Below, in pieces: positions 28,422 to 37,071 of a DNA stretch of 64,000 nucleotides. The notes beneath the pieces were generated by a model, which searched no databases, had not been told where the DNA came from, and saw nothing but the letters and a program-made list of their open reading frames with translations. The stretch is from NCBI GenBank assembly GCA_025934695.1, contig JAICWS010000002.1, positions 834,230 through 898,229 on the forward strand, written 5' to 3'. The translations under genes were made by a program, and so were the position numbers. The DNA is from Alphaproteobacteria bacterium (lineage in GTDB: Bacteria > Pseudomonadota > Alphaproteobacteria > Micavibrionales > UBA2020). Positions within the stretch are counted from its first letter, which is position 1. Each line of letters begins with the position of its first letter.

Positions 28422-28797
28422 TCGCGATCAACTTCTGTTCGTATTCGATCAGGTGGCGCGCTTCTTTCAAAGCCTTGTAATACTGATCGCCGAGAATGAA
28501 ATCGTTGATCTTCATGAACATGGGGGCGGTGCTGGGCGCCGCATGCTGGACATCCTTCACCTGGCTGAAATAAAGCTCATGCAGCTTCATCGGATCGTCC
28601 GACAGATACATGAGCTGGATCGTGAAATAAATGCGCTTGCAGGGCGAATTGGCATCCTCTTCGCGCAGAATGTCTTTTTCGCGCAGGATGGCGGCATCGC
28701 CTTCGATATGAAGGCGCGCGCGCGTCGCGTCGTTCGTGATCAGCGCGTTGCCGATGATCACGCGCTCCTTGGGTTTAAGGTCGATGATGAGGGCCAT
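28405..28797 (-). CDS. flbT: Flagellin mRNA regulator FlbT
   Basis: A 130-residue homolog of FlbT, which binds flagellin mRNA leaders and represses translation until the hook is complete. Recognised from MALIIDLKPKERVIIGNALI, REKDILREEDANSPCKRIY and the NDFILGDQYYKALKEARHLI end. The open frame extends to 28971, but that part runs through an intergenic repeat; the ATG at 28797 has a GGAG 9 bases upstream. A sigma-54 promoter lies at 28874-28889. Confidence 0.92.
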   Translation of the reverse strand: MALIIDLKPKERVIIGNALITNDATRARLHIEGDAAILREKDILREEDANSPCKRIYFTIQLMYLSDDPMKLHELYFSQVKDVQHAAPSTAPMFMKINDFILGDQYYKALKEARHLIEYEQKLIANVGPA

Positions 28798-28873
28798 AGA
28801 GATTCTCTCCTTTACATAAATGGAATTCTTCCAATGCCTGTCGATGGGTATTATCCCATATCGGGAATATAGG

Positions 28874-28889
28874 AGCAAATACCGTGCCA
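28874..28889 (-). promoter_or_regulatory. Sigma-54 promoter of flbT-flaF
   Basis: On the minus strand TGGCACGGTATTTGCT gives the -24 GG and -12 GC separated by 10 bases, an exact match to the sigma-54 consensus, 77 bases before the flbT start. It is probably activated by FlbD. Confidence 0.8.
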
Positions 28890-28896
28890 GCCAGAT

Positions 28897-28976
28897 CGTC
28901 ATTCCCGCGCAAGCGGGAATCTCCCGACATTCGGAAACGCTCCGTCGGCACAGGATTCCCGCTTTCGCCAATGACG
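28897..28976. repeat. Intergenic inverted repeat, family 1 copy A
   Basis: CGTCATTCCCGCGCAAGCGG opens the element and ATTCCCGCTTTCGCCAATGA lies near its end. It shares both arms with copies at 43335-43402 and 62945-63010. The right arm here is partly degraded. Confidence 0.8.
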
Positions 28977-28983
28977 AATGAGC

Positions 28984-29014
28984 AAAAAAAGAACCGGCGG
29001 CTTCTGCCGCCGGC
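28984..29014 (-). terminator. Terminator of flagellin gene 1
   Basis: An 8-bp GC stem (28994-29001 with 29006-29013) with a 4-base loop is followed on the minus strand by TTCTTTTTTT. It resembles the terminator of flagellin gene 2 in sequence. Confidence 0.85.
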
Positions 29015-29040
29015 CCTTTTTTGTTTTCGTTTTCCTGCTG

Positions 29041-29883
29041 TTACGGGAACAGGCGGAGAATCGACTGGTTGGCTTGCGACGCAAGAGACAGGGACGTGAT
29101 GCCCAACTGCTGCGTGGTCTGCAGTGCCAGCAGTTTGGCGCCTTCCTCGTTCTTGTCGGCCACCGTCAGGTCGTTCGCGCCGGCCTGAAGGGTATTAACC
29201 AGGTCCTGCGTGAAGGACTGGCGGGTCTGGATGATACTCAGATTATTGGCGAGGCTCGAAGCGTCGTTACGAACCTTGGTGATCGCCGAGTTAAGGGCAT
29301 CAATCGTCGACTGGATAGTGCCAGCATCGCCGGCGACGTTGGAGCCCAGTGTGAGCCCATTAATACTGAGGCCGGTTGCCGTGTCGTCAGTGCCGCTAAT
29401 AGTCAAAGTGTGCGTGTTGGTTTCGTTGAACTGCACTTTCAGAGTACTTGCGGTCCCATTTATCAGAGAAATCCCCTGATAGCTGGAGTCGCCCGCCATA
29501 TTAGTGATCTGCTTCGTAATGGCAGTGAAAGCCGCGTTGTTGGCGACGGCATTAGTGTTAGCACCGGTATGAGCATTGGCGGTCGAGAGCGCATTTTTCG
29601 CGAGCGCCAGGGCCTGCTGCAGAAACGAAGTAATCGACGTAATACCATTATTTCCCGCTTGCACGGTCTGGATCGCTTGGCCCATCGAATCCAGGAGGTT
29701 CGAGAGGTCGCCTGCGCGGTTGTTCAGGCTTTGAGCGGCGAAATACGAACTGGGGTTATCCAGTGCGCTGTTCACTTTCAATCCTGTCGAGAGGCGGAGC
29801 TGGGTTTGATCGAGGAGAGTCTGCGTTTTTTGCAAACTGAGAAGGTTTGCGTTCATTGCAGACGTAAGGGTAACGTTACTCAT
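29041..29883 (-). CDS. Flagellin, copy 1
   Basis: A 280-residue filament protein with conserved N-terminal (SAMNANLLSLQKTQTLLDQT, then RLSTGLKVNSALDNPSSYFA) and C-terminal helices (LALQTTQQLGITSLSLASQA, then NQSILRLF). The short central domain is Asn/Thr-rich with VNNAAFTA-like turns, offering many Ser/Thr residues for modification. The C-terminal 50 residues are almost identical to copy 2 at 36184-37029. A CtrA box lies about 90 bases upstream. Confidence 0.96.
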   Translation of the reverse strand: MSNVTLTSAMNANLLSLQKTQTLLDQTQLRLSTGLKVNSALDNPSSYFAAQSLNNRAGDLSNLLDSMGQAIQTVQAGNNGITSITSFLQQALALAKNALSTANAHTGANTNAVANNAAFTAITKQITNMAGDSSYQGISLINGTASTLKVQFNETNTHTLTISGTDDTATGLSINGLTLGSNVAGDAGTIQSTIDALNSAITKVRNDASSLANNLSIIQTRQSFTQDLVNTLQAGANDLTVADKNEEGAKLLALQTTQQLGITSLSLASQANQSILRLFP

Positions 29884-29971
29884 GGCATTTTCCTTTCCTA
29901 AGGTTATGCGTTATGTATTGAGGCGTCGGGAATACTTCCCTTTGCCATGTCTCATCATTGCATGACTGCGG

Positions 29972-29986
29972 TTAAGAAAGCTTTAA
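29972..29986. promoter_or_regulatory. Perfect CtrA box upstream of flagellin 1
   Basis: On the minus strand TTAA-AGCTTTC-TTAA matches the CtrA consensus at all 8 positions and lies about 90 bases before the flagellin ATG. No sigma-54 element is visible in this gap. Confidence 0.7.
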
Positions 29987-30041
29987 AGGGGCGGTTTACC
30001 GAAAATTAACCGCGATTTTCCCCGTTTTATTGGCGGAAATG

Positions 30042-31568
30042 TTATTCCGGAATGCCGAGCGCGTCGATAAGCGGCTTCAGCTGCTTCTCGTACTTCTTCC
30101 ATTTCTTGACCGAATCCTTGTAAATCGGCTTCCTCACCTGGGCCGAGCTGGCGGTCTGGACGCTGCGCTCGGTTTCATGGAAATTCAGCACGTGGTCAGT
30201 CCAGGGAAGTCGGCAGAACTCGAGCAGCTTGCGCGATTCCCCTTCCTGGTCGGCGACCAGCGTCTCATAGCTCAGATCGTAAATTTCGCCCGGAAAAAGC
30301 CTGTGCCAGTGCGCCATGAGCTTCTGATAGGCCCTGGTGTAACGGCCGATTTCCTTCAGGTCGCTGCTCCAGGGGATATCGTCCGTGAATAAAAGTTTCC
30401 ACATCGAAAAACCGGTATCGACCGGATCGCGGACGGTATGGACGATCTTGCTCTCCGGAAAGGCGAGCCGCAGCAGGCCGACCCAGGCGAAGTTGAACAG
30501 CATCTTGTCGATCACATGGTTCGTCGTTTCGGCGAAAGGCGCCGAAATCGAGCGGTATTTTTTGGCGATATCATCCAGCAATTCGGGATTCAGCGCGTCG
30601 ACGAACTTCCGAGTGACGGACGGGGCGTTCGCCGCGAAGTAATTAGGTATTTCTTCGTTGGGGAACACGGGAATGCAGGCCGGGAGCGCCTTTGATTCGC
30701 CCATGCTGCTTACGTCAGGATGGCTTGAGATGATCTGGTCCACCAGGGTCGAGCCGGACCGCGGCAGGCCGACGATGAATATCGGTATGTTCCTGTCGAC
30801 CGGCGGCTTGCCGCGCAGCCTCTTGACGACATCCTCGCTGAACAGCGAGATCATGCTGTCGAAATATTTCTCCAGATTGTCAATGCTGAACTGATAGGTC
30901 GCGCGCTTCAGGAAATTGCCATCCGCCAGACGGCTGAAACCTTCGTCGACATTTCCGTTTTCCAGCAAAGCGTTGCCGAGGGTAAAATCGAGCCTGATTT
31001 TTTCTTCGAGGGAAATCTTCTGCTCACTTTCTATTTTCAGCAGCGCGTCGATTTCTCCTTGCGTGAACTTGCGCAACTGTTTCAGGTGGTAATAGCCTTC
31101 GATATAGTCAGGCTTCCGTGCGACGGACTGTGAGAGATATTCCCTGGCGCGGTCGAGCTGGCCTGCGTCCATAAACAGAACGCCAATCCGGTTCAGGATT
31201 TGCGGCGAGGGATTTAGTTTCAGGGCCTTTTCCGTCAGGCGAAGGGCTTCTTTCACGTCGGACTGCGCCATCCTGATAACGGCAAGAACAACCACGGCAG
31301 GACAGCTTTTATCATTCAGGCGAAGCGTTTTTTTGACCAGGTTTTCGGCGTCTTTGAGTTTATTGTCACGCACGTAACCGATGCCAAGGTCGACCAGCGC
31401 AACCTCGTTTTCAGGGTCGAATTTCAGTATTTTAAGATAAAGTTGTTCAGCTTCCTCGTACTTATGAACGTTCGTGAGATCCCGCGCGATCTTGATGGCT
31501 TCGCCGGTAATGACGGAGTCGCCCTTTTTGCCTTTGATGCCTTTGGCGCGACGTTCCTGACGATTCAT
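30042..31568 (-). CDS. TPR-sulfotransferase 1
   Basis: A 508-residue protein. The first about 170 residues are TPR helices (EAEQLYLKILKFDPENEVAL). The C-terminal half is a PAPS-dependent sulfotransferase: IPIFIVGLPRSGSTLVDQII carries the 5'-phosphosulfate loop (GLPRSGST, about 267-274) and HTVRDPVDTGFSMWKLLF the 3'-phosphate site. The N-terminus MNRQERRAKG matches its paralogs. The TPRs probably hold the protein substrate. It is the last of four tandem paralogs between two flagellin genes, so flagellin is the obvious candidate substrate (inference). GGAGG lies 8 bases before the ATG. Confidence 0.88.
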   Translation of the reverse strand: MNRQERRAKGIKGKKGDSVITGEAIKIARDLTNVHKYEEAEQLYLKILKFDPENEVALVDLGIGYVRDNKLKDAENLVKKTLRLNDKSCPAVVVLAVIRMAQSDVKEALRLTEKALKLNPSPQILNRIGVLFMDAGQLDRAREYLSQSVARKPDYIEGYYHLKQLRKFTQGEIDALLKIESEQKISLEEKIRLDFTLGNALLENGNVDEGFSRLADGNFLKRATYQFSIDNLEKYFDSMISLFSEDVVKRLRGKPPVDRNIPIFIVGLPRSGSTLVDQIISSHPDVSSMGESKALPACIPVFPNEEIPNYFAANAPSVTRKFVDALNPELLDDIAKKYRSISAPFAETTNHVIDKMLFNFAWVGLLRLAFPESKIVHTVRDPVDTGFSMWKLLFTDDIPWSSDLKEIGRYTRAYQKLMAHWHRLFPGEIYDLSYETLVADQEGESRKLLEFCRLPWTDHVLNFHETERSVQTASSAQVRKPIYKDSVKKWKKYEKQLKPLIDALGIPE

Positions 31569-31637
31569 GCTTCCCCCTCCCGACTACGGTTCTCCATAGT
31601 CTCCCTTGGAATGAATGCAATAATCAAGCCAGATGGT

Positions 31638-33044
31638 TTAAGCGCCGTTGAGGTTCAAGAGCAGGGGCTGCAAGTGCTTGTCATATTTGGCGGATTTGCG
31701 CAGGGAATCTGCATAGATCGGCTGGCGCACCTGCACTTCGCTGGCGGTCGTGACACGGCGTTCGGTTTTGTGGAAATCGAGGCAGCGCTCGTCCCAAGGC
31801 AGGCCGCAGTAATCGAGCAGCTTTGCCGTCTCGCCGCGCTGGTCCGCGATCATGGCTTCATACGGCAAATCGTGGAATTCGCCCGGGAACAGCCGCCGCC
31901 AGTGATCCATCAGCCGGGCATAGCCGCGGTAGTACCGCGCAATCTCCGCCTGATCGTAAGCCCAGGGGAGATTGGCGGAAAAATGGGTGCGCCAGATCGA
32001 CAGGCCAAGATCGGCGGGATCGCGGCTGCAATGGACGATCTTCGCCCCCGGCAGGGCGAGGCGGATCAGTCCGACCCACAGGTAATTGAACAGCATTTTG
32101 TCCACAACGCGCCGCGCATCCTGTGCAAAAGGCGCCGTCGCCGCGAGATACTTCTGGCCAATATCGCCGAGCATCGCGCCATCCAGCCTATCGATGAAGG
32201 CTTTCGAAAGGACGGGGACCTTGCCGCTGTCGCCCGCCTCGGGAATGACGGGGATGGACTGCTGAAGGAATTTCGCCTCGCCCAGGCTGCGGACATCCGG
32301 GTGGCTCGCGAGAATCTGGTCGGCCAGCGTCGAGCCCGAGCGGAACATCCCGATGATGAAAATCGGCTGATCGTTCATCACGGCGCTCTTGCCGCGCAGA
32401 CGGCGCACCGTTGCAGCATCGAAATTCAGGATGATGTGGTCGATGTACGTCTCGAAAGTCGAGATATCATACGTATAAGTCGTACGCTTCAGCGCATTGC
32501 CTTTGGCCAGATGCGCGAAACCGCGGTCGGCGTCGCCTGCGTCGATATAGGCTTTGCCGAGAATGAATTCGAGATAGATGCGGTCCTGTGGCGAAAGACC
32601 TGGCTTCGCGGCCAGAGTTTCCAGCTTGACCAGGTCGGTGTCACCAGGCGCGAAGGTCTTGAGATTGTGCATGCTGAACCAGGCCATGACATAGTCCGGC
32701 TTTTTCACCAGCGCCTGCCGCAGGTGCTGGCGCGCGCGATCCAGCTGCCCCGCTTCCTTGTACAGGTGCCCGAGCTTGGCCAGCACTTCGGGCGGGCAGT
32801 CGAGGCGCTGCGCCTTTTCGGCGAGCTTCAGCGCGGCGGGAAGATCCTGCTGTTCCATCCGCACCACCGCCAGGCCGATAAGCGCCCAGGGGTTCTTCGG
32901 GTCCGCGGCGGCCGCCTGTTCCAGCAGTGGCGCCGCGCCCGCAATGTCGTTGCGCTCGACCGCGGCGATGCCCGCTGCGATCAGACCCGCCGTCTTGCCG
33001 CCGCCGGACGAGCTTCCGCCCGCGCGCCGCTGCTTGCGGTTCAT
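31638..33044 (-). CDS. TPR-sulfotransferase 2
   Basis: A 468-residue paralog of its neighbours, N-terminus MNRKQRRAGG, TPR half then sulfotransferase half. The phosphosulfate loop reads GMFRSGST (about 232-239): the Pro found in the three paralogs is Phe here, so activity or specificity may differ. The 3'-phosphate site CSRDPADLGLSIWRTHF is intact. It overlaps the previous gene by 4 bases with GGAGG inside that gene's end, which shows translational coupling; the next paralog follows after 69 bases. Confidence 0.87.
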   Translation of the reverse strand: MNRKQRRAGGSSSGGGKTAGLIAAGIAAVERNDIAGAAPLLEQAAAADPKNPWALIGLAVVRMEQQDLPAALKLAEKAQRLDCPPEVLAKLGHLYKEAGQLDRARQHLRQALVKKPDYVMAWFSMHNLKTFAPGDTDLVKLETLAAKPGLSPQDRIYLEFILGKAYIDAGDADRGFAHLAKGNALKRTTYTYDISTFETYIDHIILNFDAATVRRLRGKSAVMNDQPIFIIGMFRSGSTLADQILASHPDVRSLGEAKFLQQSIPVIPEAGDSGKVPVLSKAFIDRLDGAMLGDIGQKYLAATAPFAQDARRVVDKMLFNYLWVGLIRLALPGAKIVHCSRDPADLGLSIWRTHFSANLPWAYDQAEIARYYRGYARLMDHWRRLFPGEFHDLPYEAMIADQRGETAKLLDYCGLPWDERCLDFHKTERRVTTASEVQVRQPIYADSLRKSAKYDKHLQPLLLNLNGA

Positions 33045-34567
33045 CGTGCAGCCTCCAGCGTTTCGATCAGCGCCTGCAGGTATTTGGCGTATTTCCTTCC
33101 GCTGCCCACCGAGTCTTTATATACGGGTTTGCGCACCTGCACGAAGCTGGCGGTGGAAATGCGGCGGCCGGCCGCGTAAAAATTCAGGCAGCGCTCGTCC
33201 CACGGCAGGCCGCAATATTCCAGGAGCTTGCGCGTTTCCGCTTCCTGGTCTGCCACCATCGCCTCATAAGACAGGTCGTAAATCTCACCCGGGAACAGCC
33301 GGTGCCAATGCGCCATCAGCCGCTGGTAAGCGTGGTAATAACGCCCGATATCTTTCTGGTCGTAAGCCCAGGGAACATTGCCCGCGAAATGCATGCGCCA
33401 GATGGACAGGCCCATGTCGAGCGGGTCACGCGCGCAATGGATGATGCGCGCCTTGGGGAAGGCGAGGCGGATAAGGCCGGTCCATACGAAGTTGAACAGC
33501 ATCTTGTCGACCACGCGCGCGGCGTCATTCACCTCGTTTGCCGCAAGATATTTTGTCGCGATGTCGCCGAAAACGTCCGGCGCCAGTTGTTCGATGAATC
33601 TTTTCGAAATGCTGGCGGTCTGCGCTGAAAAATATCCGGCGCGGACCTCGGCGTTAGGCACGACCGGCACCGCGTCCTGGAACGCCCGCGATTCGCCGAT
33701 GCTCGCGGCGGCGGGATGGCTCGCGAGGATCTGATCCACCAGCGTCGAGCCCGAGCGTGGCATGCCGACGATGAATATTGGCCGTTCGCTACCGCTCGCC
33801 GCCATATGCCGCAGACGGCGGACTGCATTTTCGTCAAAATGGGCGATGATGTTTTCAATGTACTGCTCAAAGTTCGCGATGTCATAAGCAACGGCGCCGC
33901 GCTTCATCGCATTGGCTTTCGCGTAATGATCGAAAGCGCGGTCGGTGTCTCCAGCGTCTAACCAGGCCTTGCCCAACACAAACTGCAGCTGCGCCTGCTG
34001 GCGGGCCGGCAGCGCGCCGCTTTTCGCCACAACGGCGTCAAGCCGGTCAAGATCGGGATCAGCGGGCGAAAATTTCTTGAGGTCGCGCAGGTTGAACCAG
34101 GCCATGACCAGTTCGGGCTTCTTGTCGACCGCCTTGCGCAGGCAAGAGGCTGCGCGGTCGAGATATCCTGTTTCCTTGTAAAACAGGCCGAGCTTGGTCA
34201 GCGCTTCGGCCGACGGGTCGAGCTTCTCCGCCTTTTCGCACAGGGCGAGAGCCGCGTCGCCGTCGCGCTGCTCCATCTTCACGACGGCCAGCGCCATCAG
34301 CGCCCAGGGGTTTTCCGGCGACAGGCGCGCGGCCTTTTCCAGCAGCGGTGCCGCCGCCGCGATATCCTTGCGTTCGAGCGCTGCGACGCCGAGGTCGAGC
34401 AGCGCGCCCGCATTATCTGGATCGTCTTTCAAAATTTGCTCGTAAAGGAAATGCGCCTCCGCCAGCGCGCCTTTGACGACAAGCTCGCGCGCCCGGCGCA
34501 GCAGTGCCGCCAAATTCCCGCCGCCGGTTGGCCCGGCGCCTTTCTCCCTGCGCTCCTTACGGTTCAT
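33041..34567 (-). CDS. TPR-sulfotransferase 3
   Basis: A 508-residue paralog from the ATG at 34567, which matches the MNRKERREKG start of its neighbours and overlaps the previous stop by 4 bases; an upstream ATG at 34624 would add 19 unrelated residues. TPR units (EAHFLYEQILKDDPDNAGAL, AAAPLLEKAARLSPENPWAL) precede the sulfotransferase domain with GMPRSGSTLVDQILASHP and CARDPLDMGLSIWRMHF. The predicted location is cytoplasmic. Confidence 0.87.
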   Translation of the reverse strand: MNRKERREKGAGPTGGGNLAALLRRARELVVKGALAEAHFLYEQILKDDPDNAGALLDLGVAALERKDIAAAAPLLEKAARLSPENPWALMALAVVKMEQRDGDAALALCEKAEKLDPSAEALTKLGLFYKETGYLDRAASCLRKAVDKKPELVMAWFNLRDLKKFSPADPDLDRLDAVVAKSGALPARQQAQLQFVLGKAWLDAGDTDRAFDHYAKANAMKRGAVAYDIANFEQYIENIIAHFDENAVRRLRHMAASGSERPIFIVGMPRSGSTLVDQILASHPAAASIGESRAFQDAVPVVPNAEVRAGYFSAQTASISKRFIEQLAPDVFGDIATKYLAANEVNDAARVVDKMLFNFVWTGLIRLAFPKARIIHCARDPLDMGLSIWRMHFAGNVPWAYDQKDIGRYYHAYQRLMAHWHRLFPGEIYDLSYEAMVADQEAETRKLLEYCGLPWDERCLNFYAAGRRISTASFVQVRKPVYKDSVGSGRKYAKYLQALIETLEAAR

Positions 34568-36096
34568 GGCCCCGGCCCGATGGTTTCGATCAACGGCTGA
34601 AGATAACGCTCGTATTTCTTCCACTTTTTGACGGCGTCTTTATATATCGGTTGCCGGACCTGCGTCGCGCTCCAGGTCGTCACGGTGCGTTCGGTCTCGT
34701 GGAAGTTCAGGCAGCGCGCGTCCCAGGGCAGGTTGCAGGCCGCCAGCAGCCGGCGCGTCTCGCCTTCCTGGTCGGCGATCATCCGTTCGTAATTGGCCTC
34801 ATAAATTTCGCCCGGAAAAACACGGTTCCAGTGATCCATGAGTTTCTTATAGGCGAGGTAGTAACGGCCGATCTCGCGCTGGTCGTAGGCCCAGAGCGTG
34901 CCGTCGCTGAACAGCAGCTGCCAGATCGACAGGCCGGTATCGACGGGATCGCGCGTACAGTGGATGATCTTTGCCTCCGGCAGCGCGAGGCGGATGATGC
35001 CGATCCAGAAATAATTGTACAGCATCTTGTCGACGAGGTGTTTCGCGCCTTTCGCGACGGGGTCGGTGACGTCGAGATATCTCTTCGCGATTCCGGACAG
35101 CATGGACGGCGCCATGCCGTCGATAAGCTCCTTCGTGATCGCGGGCGCCGCCGCTTGCATCAGCTGCGGACTGTCCCCCTGCACGAAGGCGGGAATGCAG
35201 CTGCTCCACAGCTTGGTCTCGCCCGCCGAACGCACGTCCGGATGACTGGAGAGGATCTGGTCGGTCAGCGTCGACCCCGAGCGCGGCATGCCCACGATAA
35301 AGATCGGACGCGGATCATTCACGCCTTTGCCGCGATGCTTGTGGACGACGTCTTCGCTGAACAACGCGATAATATTATCGACATGCCGTTCGAGCGCCGT
35401 GGCATCATAGGTGAAGCTGGCGCGCTTGATGCGGTTGGCCTCCGCGAATTCGGCAAAGCCCTGTTCCGCGTCGCCCTGATCGGTGAGCGCCCGGCCGAGC
35501 GCGAAATGAAGCGCCGCGCGGTCTTCGGCGCTCAAAGTTTCCGCCTTGTCTTTCAGCTTCAGCAGCTGTCTGAACTCGGGCTCGTCCGCCTTGAATTTGC
35601 GGATGGTGCCGAGGTTGAACCAGGCCGGCACGTGATCGGGCTTGATGCGGATGGCGCGCTCATAGCAATCCTGGGCGCGCGCGAACTGGCCCGCGTCGCG
35701 AAATAGTCCTCCCATGCGCTGGAGCACGCCGACAGACGGCGGCAGCGCGACGGCCTTTACCGCGCAATCGAGCGCGCCGTCGACATCGCCCCGGCTCATT
35801 TTTACGGTCGCGAGGATTGAGACGGGCACGCTGTCGGCCGGCGCCAGCGCCGCGGCGCGTGTCAGGAAACCGTCGGCTTCCGCGAGCTCGCCCTTTTCGA
35901 TCGCCAGCAGCCCAAGGCCCACGAGCGCGGGAAGGGCGCGCGGGTCTTTTTTCAGGATATTCCGGTACATCGTTTCGGCGTCGGCGCGGCGGCCCTGGCG
36001 GACAAGCTCCCGCGCGGCGCGCAGGCTGTCGCTCCCGTCGCGCGGCGGCGTCGCGCCCAATCCTGTTTTTTTCCCTCTCATGCCTTTTAATGTCAT
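34564..36096 (-). CDS. TPR-sulfotransferase 4
   Basis: A protein of about 510 residues, first of the four tandem paralogs. Starts at 36117 (TTG), 36096 (ATG) or 36081 (ATG) are possible and none has a well-spaced ribosome site. TPR helices (AETMYRNILKKDPRALPALV) precede GMPRSGSTLTDQILSSHP and CTRDPVDTGLSIWQLLF. The U-run of the flagellin-2 terminator lies within about 10 bases of the earliest start, so expression may come from read-through of the flagellin transcript. Confidence 0.86.
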   Translation of the reverse strand: MTLKGMRGKKTGLGATPPRDGSDSLRAARELVRQGRRADAETMYRNILKKDPRALPALVGLGLLAIEKGELAEADGFLTRAAALAPADSVPVSILATVKMSRGDVDGALDCAVKAVALPPSVGVLQRMGGLFRDAGQFARAQDCYERAIRIKPDHVPAWFNLGTIRKFKADEPEFRQLLKLKDKAETLSAEDRAALHFALGRALTDQGDAEQGFAEFAEANRIKRASFTYDATALERHVDNIIALFSEDVVHKHRGKGVNDPRPIFIVGMPRSGSTLTDQILSSHPDVRSAGETKLWSSCIPAFVQGDSPQLMQAAAPAITKELIDGMAPSMLSGIAKRYLDVTDPVAKGAKHLVDKMLYNYFWIGIIRLALPEAKIIHCTRDPVDTGLSIWQLLFSDGTLWAYDQREIGRYYLAYKKLMDHWNRVFPGEIYEANYERMIADQEGETRRLLAACNLPWDARCLNFHETERTVTTWSATQVRQPIYKDAVKKWKKYERYLQPLIETIGPGP

Positions 36097-36120
36097 GCAG
36101 GGGGATGAAGGAATCAAGCC

Positions 36121-36152
36121 TAAAAAGAACGACCGGAGACTTCTGCCTCCGG
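36121..36152 (-). terminator. Terminator of flagellin gene 2
   Basis: CCGGAG and CTCCGG form the stem around an 8-base loop, followed on the minus strand by TTCTTTTT. The loop core GCAGAAG is shared with the flagellin-1 terminator, which suggests that the terminator was duplicated with the gene. Confidence 0.75.
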
Positions 36153-36183
36153 CCGCTTTGTCTTAAGTTCAGGTATCGGTAAA

Positions 36184-37029
36184 TTATCCGAAGAGCTTGA
36201 GGATCGACTGGTTCGCCTGCGACGCGAGGGACAGCGATGTGATGCCCAGCTGCTGCGTGGTCTGCAGTGCCAGCAATTTGGCGCCCTCCTCGTTCTTGTC
36301 GGCCACCGTCAGGTCATTCGCGCCGGTCGTCAGCGTATTGATGATGTTCTTCGTGAAATCCTGCCGGGTCTGGATGATGCTGAGGTTGTTCGCGAAGCTC
36401 GTCGCATCGTTGCGGACCTGGGTGATGGCGGCATCGATTGCCTTGATGGCGTTGTTAATGTCGGTTGTATTGTCCAGTTTCAGCGTGCCGCTGGTGCCGG
36501 CGGTGATGTTTAGGCCGGTCGGCGTCAGGTCGACACCGGTCAGCGTCAAAGCGGACGTCGTGTTCGCTTCGCTGAACACCACTTTCAGCTTGTTGCTGGC
36601 GCCGTTGAGCAGCGCGACGCCCTGGTAGTTGGAATCGGCCGCCATGTGGGTGATCTGGCCGGTGAGGCTGGCCAACGTTGACGAGTCCGCCGCGGCGTTG
36701 GTGTTGTTGCCGCTGTGCGCCTGCGCGTTGGCGAGCGACGTGCGCGCCTGGGCGAGGGCCTGCTGCAGGAAGCTGGTGATCGCGGTGATACCGTTGTTGG
36801 CGGCCTGCACCGTCTGGATCGCCTGGCCCATCGAGTCGAGCAGGTTGGACAGGTCGGACGCGCGGTTGTTGAGGCCTTGCGCGGAGAAATATTCGACCGG
36901 GTTGTCCAGCGCGCTGTTCACCTTGAGGCCCGTGGCGAGGCGCAGCTGGGTCTGGTCGAGGAGTTTCTGGGTGTTCTGCAGGCTCAGCAGGTTCGCCTGC
37001 ATTGCGGATGTAAGAACGATGTCAGACAT
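36184..37029 (-). CDS. Flagellin, copy 2
   Basis: A 281-residue filament protein, paralog of copy 1. Both ends are conserved (SAMQANLLSLQNTQKLLDQT and LALQTTQQLGITSLSLASQA), while the central 110-200 region diverges and is rich in Thr, Asn and Leu. It lies 42 bases downstream of flgE with no visible promoter of its own, so it is probably transcribed from the flgE sigma-54 promoter. Confidence 0.96.
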   Translation of the reverse strand: MSDIVLTSAMQANLLSLQNTQKLLDQTQLRLATGLKVNSALDNPVEYFSAQGLNNRASDLSNLLDSMGQAIQTVQAANNGITAITSFLQQALAQARTSLANAQAHSGNNTNAAADSSTLASLTGQITHMAADSNYQGVALLNGASNKLKVVFSEANTTSALTLTGVDLTPTGLNITAGTSGTLKLDNTTDINNAIKAIDAAITQVRNDATSFANNLSIIQTRQDFTKNIINTLTTGANDLTVADKNEEGAKLLALQTTQQLGITSLSLASQANQSILKLFG

Positions 37030-37071
37030 GATAAATATCCTTTCTTAAGACAAAGAAGTTGAATTCAGGGG

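Noticed and set aside
28798-28971. N-terminal extension of FlbT
   Set aside because: It runs through the sigma-54 promoter and a repeat; the ATG at 28797 has a proper ribosome site and the family start.
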